A stretch of 11,867 nt of DNA from Bacteriovoracaceae bacterium (lineage in GTDB: Bacteria; Bdellovibrionota; UBA1018). Numbering within the stretch: the first letter of the stretch is position 1; each line of letters opens with the position of its first letter. Below the pieces are notes generated by a model. That model saw nothing but the letters and a program-made list of their open reading frames with translations. It was not told the DNA's origin and searched no databases. Position numbers and translations under genes: made by a program. Where the stretch lies: NCBI GenBank assembly GCA_947475645.1, contig CANJNU010000005.1:1-11867 (forward strand), given 5' to 3'. This document shows, in pieces, positions 1 through 6,383 of the stretch.

Positions 1-1
1 A

Positions 2-784
2 AATCGTAGAGTTATAAAAGCCGTCATAAAAACAGGAGCAGGCATCGGTCTGCTTCTCTTTTTTACCTTCACACTTGGCCGCTATTCGCTGCAAAGCGAG
101 CCCCGAATTCAAACGCGACAGAATGAAGCCTCGGTATCGAGTAACGAAGGGCTACTGGCGCTTCCTCCGAGTGTACTCTCAAAGAGAATTCTCGAACCCG
201 CAAAAACACTGCGACTCGCTGATCGCGAGGCCCTCTATCGAGGGGGGTGGAAATTCGTGGAGATTCCAAGTGCAGTTGCTTCGGTCATTGATCTCGATCC
301 GCAGGCCCTGGGCGAACACGAATCCGAACTACAAACACAAATTCAAACTGGAACCCATATTGGCCGCGCCCTTGAACGCCTCAAGGAGATCGCGGTTCGA
401 GCAGGACCAGGAAAAACCCAAACCGTGGCCATTGAAGGAATTGGCAACTCTCCCGACCCCCGTGCTCAGAGCGTGCTTATCGAGCTGTTTAAGGCCGTCA
501 ACTCCTTATCTTTACAATCTAAAGTACTGACTTATATTCAGCCAATTAAAACCGGTGATCAATCGTGGGTTTTCCTAAACGATCTACTCGCTGATTCGCA
601 TGCTACTCTGCAACAGAAGGAACAAGCCTCCTACTCGCTGATGCAGTTAAAAGAAACATCCGATTCTACCTTTATCGAGAATCTTCCTCAAGACTGGAAA
701 GCTCGATTCGTACAGCTCAGAGCGCTGGCAAGCGCACAACACCACCACAGAGCACCGGCGACCTCAAAAACGGAGAGCCCATGA
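2..784 (+). CDS. Membrane-anchored HEAT-like repeat protein, 5' end missing
   Basis: The frame is open from base 2 to a TGA at 782-784, giving 260 visible residues; no start codon lies before the membrane segment, so the true start is just upstream of the window. Residues about 8-26 form one hydrophobic segment (GIGLLLFFTFTLG) flanked by Arg/Lys on the N-terminal side, as in an N-in signal anchor, so the rest probably faces the periplasm. Residues about 115-245 are helical pairs with HEAT-like spacing (for example VAIEGIGNSPDPRAQSVLIE, then QASYSLMQLK), which suggests a protein-binding alpha-solenoid. The tail holds a short His run. A GTG at 257 is in frame but would discard the membrane anchor and has no convincing ribosome site, so I do not use it. 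The stop overlaps the next start (ATGA), so the two genes are probably translationally coupled and the products may act together. The HEAT call is from pattern only; function is unknown. Confidence 0.6.
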   Translation, partial: NRRVIKAVIKTGAGIGLLLFFTFTLGRYSLQSEPRIQTRQNEASVSSNEGLLALPPSVLSKRILEPAKTLRLADREALYRGGWKFVEIPSAVASVIDLDPQALGEHESELQTQIQTGTHIGRALERLKEIAVRAGPGKTQTVAIEGIGNSPDPRAQSVLIELFKAVNSLSLQSKVLTYIQPIKTGDQSWVFLNDLLADSHATLQQKEQASYSLMQLKETSDSTFIENLPQDWKARFVQLRALASAQHHHRAPATSKTESP

Positions 785-2415
785 CTCGGCAAGAACGCGC
801 AATTATTACAAGCTGGCTCATCGGCGCTGCACTTTGTGGGGGCTCAATTTGGAGCGAGTATAAAGGCTTTCAAGGCAATCGATCGAGCGCATCGGTAGTA
901 AGCACCCCAGAAAAAGCCGAAACCTTTGCCATTGCTCTTCCTTCGGGACCGACAGGCGAATGGGCTTTTTGTAGCGATGTAAATGGACCACGCCCACTCA
1001 AAAACTGCTTACAGGGTGCGGCTCCCCTGGTGGTTTTACCAACAGGCTACACGGCTTCAGAGAAAGCGACCTACTTCAGCGATCTTACTGAACTGATCCA
1101 AAACTTTCAACGTACGCAATCCACTGACGATACGCTGCAAGAGTTTCAGATTTACACCCAAAAAAAACAATTTTTATTTTTAGGTATTTGGCTACCTGGA
1201 GGTGCGCTGGGCACCCCCGAAGCTAATTTTAACGGAGCAATTCTAAAACACCCGCTTCGCCCTAGAGAGAGAAACCTAGCAGGCAATGTTGCGGCTGTTA
1301 CTCAAGTGATCGCGCGCCTAAGAGAAATGGAACTCCCTAGGCTCAAGCCCTGGGCTGTAACCGTACTCTACAACGAGCCCAGCGAGCAACACCTCGGCGC
1401 AAATGCCGTTCCCCCCTCACTTCTCGGTAAGCCTTATGGGGTCGCTAAAGTAACTTCTCGCCAAGCAAGATTCCCTGCCCCTAACTACTATTTAGTGCAC
1501 GAGCTTGCTCATGCAGGCCTGAATTTCGCCGATGAATACTTAGAGGCAGGCCTTGAGGGCACTTCGATTCGTTCACTCGACAAGGCAAGTTTTCTCAGTC
1601 AACCTTTCTGGCGGTCCATTCAAGTACTGTCTGTCTTTTACGATCTACGGCTTAGCGAGATTATTGCGGGAAATGGAATTGAGAATATCGCGTTAACCGA
1701 GCATCCCTCGCGCGTACAAACCGATGGATACACGACACAGAACTTTAACGAGGAAGGGGGCATGTTCTTCGGAAAGGGAGTTTGGCATAACGAATGGCCA
1801 AACATCATGCGCAGTAAATACATGGCCCATTCCCCGCCCCAAGTTCTAGCAATTAATGCCAGCCTTGAAGGAAAAACTCAACGGCCCAACGATCGCATTC
1901 GCATCGCAGGCCCGAATCTAAGCGAGGACGTTACACTGGGAAGCGCTTCAGACGTGATGGTTTACGACGGCGACAAGAATCATCCGCAACACCCCACGCT
2001 GGGATACGACGTACAAATTCAATTTGAAGAGAACGTGAACTGTAACTTCTTTGGATTTAATTGCGAGAATCGCACTCGTACCATCGAGAAAACTATCGCA
2101 CCGACTGAGCAATGGATCGAAGTGGAGAGCACAGCACTTTACCGGGGCACCGAGATGCTTCAGAGCTTTTTGTGCTGGGTGAGGGATGGTCAACTTTTCG
2201 TAAACCAAGGACTCGCAAAGATGAACCTCTGCGAAGTTCCACTTCAGGATATGGCGAACACCTTCCTTCCTACCTCTCGTGTAAAAACGCCCTATCAGGA
2301 CTTCGAGATCCCCCTTCCACTTCGATTCACTCATTATCGGTTTCGGTTTCGAACCGATAATGGAACCTGGAAATCGGGGTTCACGGGCTGGCAAAGAATC
2401 TCGCGCTCTTTTTAG
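781..2415 (+). CDS. M64-family (IgA-peptidase-like) zinc metallopeptidase, membrane-anchored or secreted
   Basis: This 544-residue protein carries the family M64 signature: HELAHAGLNFADEY at residues 240-253 aligns without gaps to the HExGHxxxxLADEY hallmark. H240 and H244 are likely zinc ligands and E241 the catalytic base. Other M64-like segments are VLPTGYTASEKATYFSDL (about 85-102), which corresponds to the family's GDGYT start of the domain, and the NIMR at 341-344 as a likely Met-turn. The catalytic domain is about 82-355. The remaining 190 residues look beta-rich, with several cysteines, and could be a substrate-binding or adhesion module. Residues 7-24 are hydrophobic and act as a signal peptide or anchor. 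The start ATG overlaps the upstream stop and is preceded by GGAGAG at 772-777. The enzyme should hydrolyse peptide bonds outside the cytoplasm; the IgA label comes from the family's founding member and should not be read as the substrate here. Confidence 0.82.
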   Translation: MTRQERAIITSWLIGAALCGGSIWSEYKGFQGNRSSASVVSTPEKAETFAIALPSGPTGEWAFCSDVNGPRPLKNCLQGAAPLVVLPTGYTASEKATYFSDLTELIQNFQRTQSTDDTLQEFQIYTQKKQFLFLGIWLPGGALGTPEANFNGAILKHPLRPRERNLAGNVAAVTQVIARLREMELPRLKPWAVTVLYNEPSEQHLGANAVPPSLLGKPYGVAKVTSRQARFPAPNYYLVHELAHAGLNFADEYLEAGLEGTSIRSLDKASFLSQPFWRSIQVLSVFYDLRLSEIIAGNGIENIALTEHPSRVQTDGYTTQNFNEEGGMFFGKGVWHNEWPNIMRSKYMAHSPPQVLAINASLEGKTQRPNDRIRIAGPNLSEDVTLGSASDVMVYDGDKNHPQHPTLGYDVQIQFEENVNCNFFGFNCENRTRTIEKTIAPTEQWIEVESTALYRGTEMLQSFLCWVRDGQLFVNQGLAKMNLCEVPLQDMANTFLPTSRVKTPYQDFEIPLPLRFTHYRFRFRTDNGTWKSGFTGWQRISRSF

Positions 2416-2592
2416 ACGAATCTCTTTTAATGACTTTCCTTTTCACCTGCCCAAAACTTATACACTCTAGAATTCATTAAAATAGAAAATAGCCTATTAA
2501 TTCAACAGCCTCGATTGCCTAAAGTGTTGGCACCCTGCTTGCTCTCTCTAGTCATATCAACTGACTCTGACTGACCACTCAAGGAGCCTTCG
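2416..2592. other. Intergenic region upstream of the 107-residue gene
   Basis: This 177-base AT-rich gap holds no ORF and no strong terminator for the peptidase gene. It contains a short palindrome, AATAGCCTATT (2488-2498), about 60 bases upstream of the predicted sigma-54 transcription start. That is a plausible distance for an activator or IHF-type site, but the palindrome is too short to be convincing. The sigma-54 promoter and ribosome site are listed separately. Confidence 0.5.
2527..2543 (+). promoter_or_regulatory. Sigma-54 (-24/-12) promoter
   Basis: The sequence TTGGCACCCTGCTTGCT matches the RpoN consensus TGGCAC-N5-TTGCW. The GG (2529-2530) and GC (2541-2542) are exactly 10 bases apart, which is the invariant spacing. 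Transcription should start near 2554, giving a leader of about 39 bases that includes AAGGAG at 2581-2586. It faces the 107-residue gene only. Sigma-54 promoters need an AAA+ enhancer-binding activator, so this gene is expected to be switched by a dedicated signal. Confidence 0.8.
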
Positions 2593-2916
2593 ATGTCTGC
2601 AACTCATGATCGTTCACAAAATATCTCATTCATTTTTACCCGCTTAAAACCCCTTCCAGCCCTCTCTGAAGGGAATAATCAGCCCGAAGCGAGCTTCGTT
2701 CGCTTGGGAATTGAGACCAATCAAATCCTAAAAACTGCTGAAGTACGTGCAGAAGCACCGCGCTCTTATAGCCCTCTTCAGCTCTTGGGAGCCCAGACCT
2801 CGAAGGTTTCTATTGAGGCTGCACAAAGTTTAAGTAGTAACCTCAATCAGCTCGACGAAATCCAGGCGCGTCTGAAATTTATGATTTCAGAATTGAAGGA
2901 ACTTACCGCCGACTAA
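2593..2916 (+). CDS. Small uncharacterised protein under sigma-54 control
   Basis: This encodes 107 residues with a strong ribosome site (AAGGAG, six bases before the ATG). I do not recognise the family. There is no signal peptide, membrane segment or cysteine. The first 65 residues look poorly structured and the last 40 (about 68-105) form an amphipathic, probably coiled helix (for example NLNQLDEIQARLKFMISELK), which suggests an oligomerising or adaptor protein in the cytoplasm. It stands alone behind a near-consensus sigma-54 promoter and faces a convergent gene: its TAA at 2914-2916 overlaps that gene's TAG at 2913-2915. Good ribosome site, promoter and placement make it a real gene; its job cannot be inferred. 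Confidence 0.7.
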   Translation: MSATHDRSQNISFIFTRLKPLPALSEGNNQPEASFVRLGIETNQILKTAEVRAEAPRSYSPLQLLGAQTSKVSIEAAQSLSSNLNQLDEIQARLKFMISELKELTAD

Positions 2917-4145
2917 GTAAGGAGCTTTCCTGAGCCGGATGGATTTCTTATCTCGACGATGGGCTCCTGACTCGACCCACGCTTAGCATCAGCCTGTGCA
3001 ATAGGTAAATTATCAGGAAACCGAGGTTTCATTGCGCTCGGCGGGGGAACAACCACTGCCGCGGGTGACACATACGGCCTTGCTCCAGACTTTGGAATCA
3101 AAACGATCAACTCGTCACCATCGAAAGTTCGCGCGATGCGATTCGCATCCACTGGATGAGCCAGTTGAAAGCTTTCAGAAAATGACTGAAAAGAGTGCGT
3201 TTCTTGCTGGCCGCCCCCCTCTTTCTTAAGGCGTTCTTCATTGCGGCGATAGCCACTGAGTACAATTTCATTTCCACGCATGGCGATCGAAACACCTTTT
3301 CGTTCATGCTCGGGAATCTTCGCAGTTAATACATAAGCGTCGTCATTTTCGCGAAGATTCATTCCGGCATCCATGGTTCGATAAAATGGATCTTTTGAAC
3401 GCTCCGAATAGGCCTCAAGTTTCGTCTGATATTCTTCCTTCAATTTCTGAAGATCTTCGCCAGCCCGTCGATTCAAACGCCCCAACACCTCTTGATGCTC
3501 GGCCAAGGTGTGTTCAAATTGTTGTTTAAAGGTTTGGTCGGCTGTTTCGTTCGCTTCGAGGGTACGATTACGAGCCTTGTCAACTTGTTGAAGATGGCTT
3601 TCTTCCAGTTTCGACAATTGAAAATCCTGTTTTAACTTTAGGTCGTCGTTCCTCTCAGCAAGCTGCCGGCTCATCTCGTCGGCTTCATGATTTCTAAATT
3701 GCTGTTCATAATTCAGCTTAATGGCCTGATTTCTAGTAACTTCGCCTAGCTCTTGCTCGCCTTTGGTTTGCGTATAACCCACGGTATTTTTGAAATAATC
3801 CTGGAGGTGATCGAGTTCCTTCTCTCCTTCGTTTCTTACCTTTGCAAACTCTGCTTGTTGCGCCCGCTGAATATCTCGCAATTGCTGATAGCCCTTCAGA
3901 CGCTGGTTCTCCAACATCTCGAGCTGCTTTTCATTTTCTTCGTCGGTCAGCTTTTGATACCGATCTCGCACGACATCAATCTGAGAGTCGGCCGCTCGGC
4001 GCGCGTTATCCGCGTCCTGCTCGGCTTGGGTTACTCTACGATAAGCCTCTTTTTCGGCTTGATAGACCTTTTGCTCACCCGTAGTTAACTGGGAGCGGTT
4101 GATCGAATTTACGATAGGCTTCTGAGGAATAGACGGGATATCCAT
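2913..4145 (-). CDS. Coiled-coil protein with C-terminal Hsp20/alpha-crystallin domain
   Basis: I start at the ATG at 4143-4145 (MDIPSIPQ), which has GAGGGTGAT just upstream; the same frame extends 31 codons further but lacks such a site. The product is 410 residues. Residues about 22-250 are a long, highly charged, Gln/Glu/Lys/Arg-rich coiled coil. Residues about 258-353 match the small heat-shock protein fold: NDDAYVLTAKIPE, then GNEIVLSGYR, then the arm FQSFSESFQLAHPVDANRIA, and finally GDELIVLIPK. The tail is proline-rich and ends with PIVEIR (395-400), resembling the I-x-I/V anchor that small heat-shock proteins use to assemble oligomers. Normal bacterial Hsp20 proteins are about 140-170 residues with a short N-terminal arm, so the 250-residue coiled coil is unusual. 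The product could be a holdase tethered to a filament, or a structural protein that has borrowed the fold. No signal peptide is present. Confidence 0.82.
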   Translation of the reverse strand: MDIPSIPQKPIVNSINRSQLTTGEQKVYQAEKEAYRRVTQAEQDADNARRAADSQIDVVRDRYQKLTDEENEKQLEMLENQRLKGYQQLRDIQRAQQAEFAKVRNEGEKELDHLQDYFKNTVGYTQTKGEQELGEVTRNQAIKLNYEQQFRNHEADEMSRQLAERNDDLKLKQDFQLSKLEESHLQQVDKARNRTLEANETADQTFKQQFEHTLAEHQEVLGRLNRRAGEDLQKLKEEYQTKLEAYSERSKDPFYRTMDAGMNLRENDDAYVLTAKIPEHERKGVSIAMRGNEIVLSGYRRNEERLKKEGGGQQETHSFQSFSESFQLAHPVDANRIARTFDGDELIVLIPKSGARPYVSPAAVVVPPPSAMKPRFPDNLPIAQADAKRGSSQEPIVEIRNPSGSGKLLT

Positions 4146-4247
4146 ATCACCCTCTTTCCTTATGCTAAGCGGGACCTGAAAAATGTACAATGTCAAAAAA
4201 GACACCCCCCGTTTGACTCTTACAGAAAAGCCCCTCACAATAAGGGA
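4146..4247. promoter_or_regulatory. Divergent promoter region with back-to-back -35 boxes
   Basis: This 102-base gap separates the Hsp20 fusion (left) from the zinc-finger gene (right). It contains an inverted repeat, GTCAAA (4192-4197) and TTTGAC (4212-4217), which supplies a -35-like TTGACA on the minus strand (4196-4191) and TTGACT on the plus strand (4213-4218). On the plus strand, CACAAT (4236-4241) follows at a 17-base spacing as a fair -10. On the minus strand I find no good -10 at the normal distance; CCCGCT sits there, so a different sigma factor may be used. Confidence 0.4.
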
Positions 4248-5243
4248 ATGAGCCGTCGCGCTTCTCGAAAGAGCCTAGAACCCACTAAGTCAGCCAAACC
4301 CTCCAAGGCGAGGGCTGGCACCCGTGCCCCTAAGCGAACCAAGCCTGCAGATGCATGCTGGCACTGTTCAAAGCGCCTAGGAACCAGCGAGCGGGCTCTC
4401 TTCGTAGAAGAGGAGGTGGGCCGCGTATTTTGCTCGGAAGAGTGCATCACAGCCTTCTTCTCACCCGAGGTTCAGCGCCTCGAACGCGAGTTCGTTCGTC
4501 GCCTTTCCACCTCTGACCTCAGCGGCGAAGAACGGGAAAATCTTGCCTACTTGCGATTCATCACGCTTCAGAATCCAGACGAGGTCTGGAAAGAGAAAAC
4601 ACTGAAGGGCGACTTCCGGTACACGCTGATTGCAGAATTCGAACCCACCGCAAAGAAGGTATGGTGCATCTCGATTTGTCTCTTCTTGAAGGACGAACCC
4701 AGCTTCTTGTTTATGGCATTTAGCACACGAAATGCTGCCATGGTTGATGCCTATCGTAAGGGCGAGCAAATTGAATGGGAGTCAACACAGCCTAAGAAAA
4801 ACACGTCGGTTGTGTTAAAAGATCTGGAAACTCAAAAATTCACCCTCCAAAACACCGATCGGCTGGCTGATTCTTGGACCGAGGACGAAACCTTTTTAGC
4901 GCAGACCAACTTCGAGCGCGATACGGATGACATTCCGCTCGACGAATTTGATCATTATAAAAACTGCCTTGAGGAAACACTTCAGGAGCCGGATGAAGTG
5001 TGGGCCGTAGAGATGAAGAAGCCCAAAGGTCTTCACCTTTATCATTTCATTAGAAACTATCATGATGGCGACAAGCCTCACTGGTACGTTATACTTGCGC
5101 GCGAAACCGAAGAGGATGAGCAGATCGAGATTCTCGACGCGTTTCCTACCCGTGATGCCGCTTTAGTAGATCGCTATCGCAGAGGATATCAAGAGGTTGG
5201 CCAAACCACCGAGCATCGGCCAGTCGATCGAATTGTTCACTAA
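4248..5243 (+). CDS. Zinc-finger protein with a tandemly duplicated C-terminal domain
   Basis: This is a 331-residue cytoplasmic protein in three parts. Residues 1-35 are a Lys/Arg/Ala/Pro-rich, probably disordered basic tail suited to nucleic-acid binding. Residues 37-72 form a treble-clef zinc finger of FCS/MYM appearance, with C37, C40, C62 and C66 (CWHC...FCSEEC). Residues about 106-172 and 244-313 are two copies of one domain. Each opens with TLQxPDEVW and closes with AF(S/P)TR(N/D)AA(M/L)VDxYR(K/R)G, with a Tyr-rich beta stretch between. The PDEVW start and the AFPTR end recall the PBECR group of BECR-fold nuclease-like domains, but I hold this only loosely. The duplication is old, since synonymous sites have diverged. 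The predicted -10 ends six bases before the ATG, so the mRNA may be leaderless; AAGGGA lies directly before the ATG, too close for a normal ribosome site. The gene ends exactly where the convergent lipoprotein gene ends. Confidence 0.75.
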   Translation: MSRRASRKSLEPTKSAKPSKARAGTRAPKRTKPADACWHCSKRLGTSERALFVEEEVGRVFCSEECITAFFSPEVQRLEREFVRRLSTSDLSGEERENLAYLRFITLQNPDEVWKEKTLKGDFRYTLIAEFEPTAKKVWCISICLFLKDEPSFLFMAFSTRNAAMVDAYRKGEQIEWESTQPKKNTSVVLKDLETQKFTLQNTDRLADSWTEDETFLAQTNFERDTDDIPLDEFDHYKNCLEETLQEPDEVWAVEMKKPKGLHLYHFIRNYHDGDKPHWYVILARETEEDEQIEILDAFPTRDAALVDRYRRGYQEVGQTTEHRPVDRIVH

Positions 5244-5849
5244 CTACGGTAAAGTTGCTTCTTTAAACTGACCATATGAGTATTCGGGACAGGCTTGAGT
5301 GTTGCCCGTACCTAGACAAAGCGACATCGCACCGCGCTGACTTTCTGCTACTACGATTACGGCGTTGTACCGAGTAAGCGGAAAATCAAAATGCATTCCA
5401 TCAGCACTATAGGCCGTACAAGTCGATAACGCTGCGTTCGTCTTAAAGTCCCACTTCGGATAAACATGGCGAACATCAACAATTTCTACTGGAAATACAC
5501 AAAGCCTCTGCTGAGTTGCTCCGTTTTCGATGTAAGGCTTGCCGGAGAGTAGAATTTCAGTCGTTTTTGTTTTATTGGCGCACGCAGTATAAGTATCGGT
5601 ATTCAGCTCATGCACAATGAACTTAGGCTCGATAGTATTGCGCTTGCTGCAATCATAGTCGGCATTGGTAAGTGGATCCACTGCCGACCAGTCACTTGCC
5701 CCCTCGGAGAAGGAGCCACTATTGCGATAAGGGGCCACCACATACGAAGAGCTTGGCATTCCCACAAGCTGTCCGCAGCCCGTAAGAATTCCGCTCGAAC
5801 TAAAAACTCCAAACAACAATAAGAGACTCTGAATTTTATTTAATTTCAT
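5244..5849 (-). CDS. Secreted lipoprotein, cysteine-rich, unknown function
   Basis: The frame allows an ATG at 5867, but I choose the ATG at 5847-5849 because GGGGG lies four bases before it and because it then begins with a textbook lipoprotein signal: MKLNKIQ, a hydrophobic core, then the lipobox LTGC with the lipidated Cys at residue 25. The mature protein is about 177 residues. It has six further cysteines, an even number suited to disulfide bonds in the periplasm or on the surface. The residue after the lipidated Cys is Gly, not Asp, so outer-membrane sorting is likely by the enterobacterial rule. I do not recognise the family. It has its own sigma-54 promoter upstream, so it is probably a single-gene transcript induced by an activator. 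Its stop (TAG) begins at the base after the convergent gene's TAA. Confidence 0.78.
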   Translation of the reverse strand: MKLNKIQSLLLLFGVFSSSGILTGCGQLVGMPSSSYVVAPYRNSGSFSEGASDWSAVDPLTNADYDCSKRNTIEPKFIVHELNTDTYTACANKTKTTEILLSGKPYIENGATQQRLCVFPVEIVDVRHVYPKWDFKTNAALSTCTAYSADGMHFDFPLTRYNAVIVVAESQRGAMSLCLGTGNTQACPEYSYGQFKEATLP

Positions 5850-6009
5850 ATTTCCCCCAAAGCTCATTTACGAACCGTTTCCCCAGTTCTTAAGCTAAGA
5901 GAGAGCAAGCGGCGTGCCGCAAACGATCGCAATAAGACATTGAAATTAAAGAGAAAATTAAAACCAACAACTTCGCCTATCGACTACAAACTCAGTAGGT
6001 GCCTAGATT
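5850..6009. other. Intergenic region between the phasin-like gene and the lipoprotein gene
   Basis: This gap lies between two minus-strand genes. Apart from the sigma-54 promoter and ribosome site it contains AT-rich sequence and a palindrome, CGATCG (5924-5929), just upstream of the -24 element. I find no strong hairpin with a T-tract to end the upstream operon, only a weak 4-bp stem near 5982-5996. Confidence 0.45.
5904..5920 (-). promoter_or_regulatory. Sigma-54 (-24/-12) promoter of the lipoprotein gene
   Basis: Read on the minus strand the sequence is GCGGCACGCCGCTTGCT, matching TGGCACG-N4-TTGCW except for the first T. The GG (5918-5917) and GC (5906-5905) are separated by exactly 10 bases. 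Transcription should begin near 5893, giving a leader of about 44 bases. The 13 bases GCTTGCTCTCTCT (5910-5898) are identical to positions 2537-2549 of the other sigma-54 promoter in the window, including bases downstream of the core element. Confidence 0.8.
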
Positions 6010-6354
6010 TTAGACAGATTCCGCTGAATCAGTGGAAGGTGACTTTTTGGGCTTCACAGAAACCTTCACGTGAAATTCAAAATCATTTCGACTAGCGAAT
6101 TCTTGAATCAACGCCAAGAGATCAAACTTGTCCCCGAGTTTCGAGAAAATCTCTTGAGACATGGCTTGAATCAGATCGTCCTTCGTTTTTTTCGAACTCT
6201 CTAGAATCAATCCAATCACTTCTTTAGGCAACTTCCACTCCGAGATCAAACCACGAAGCGCCTCTTCGGTAAGAAACGCCGTTCCGACACCCACGGTAAG
6301 AACCTTTCGCATGACTTCAGCAGACTTCGACTTTAAATCCTCTGAGTTCACCAT
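6010..6354 (-). CDS. Small phasin-like protein
   Basis: This encodes 114 residues; AAAGGAT lies eight bases before the ATG. The sequence is mostly helical: a first helix pair with VRKVLTVGVGTAFL-type spacing, an amphipathic helix around KLPKEVIGLILESSKK, and a charged tail ending KKSPSTDSAESV. The pattern resembles short proteins annotated as phasin-like or polyhydroxyalkanoate granule regulators in deltaproteobacterial genomes. I have no way to confirm that, and no PHA synthase is in view. It is the last gene of the operon, 29 bases after glpX, so its expression is tied to that enzyme. No signal peptide or long membrane segment is present. Confidence 0.5.
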   Translation of the reverse strand: MVNSEDLKSKSAEVMRKVLTVGVGTAFLTEEALRGLISEWKLPKEVIGLILESSKKTKDDLIQAMSQEIFSKLGDKFDLLALIQEFASRNDFEFHVKVSVKPKKSPSTDSAESV

Positions 6355-6383
6355 CGAGCATCATCCTTTAGTTTGTCGTAGAG

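Noticed and set aside
75..530. A 151-codon plus-strand open frame with an ATG start
   Set aside because: It overlaps the HEAT-like frame, which has a membrane anchor, helical repeats and a coupled downstream start. The product of this frame is Arg/Pro/Ser-rich and looks like a shadow.
800..850. Possible lipobox near Cys19 of the M64 peptidase (AALCGG)
   Set aside because: The residue before the Cys is Leu rather than Gly, Ala or Ser, so it does not satisfy the lipoprotein signal; an anchor or ordinary signal peptide is more likely.
1948..2394. A 148-codon minus-strand open frame and an 82-codon plus-strand frame at 2112-2360
   Set aside because: Both are in other frames of the peptidase gene and have no family features of their own.
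4350..4380. TGGCACTGTTCAAAGC as a third sigma-54 promoter
   Set aside because: The GG to GC spacing is 11 rather than 10, there is no TTGC, and it lies inside the zinc-finger coding region.
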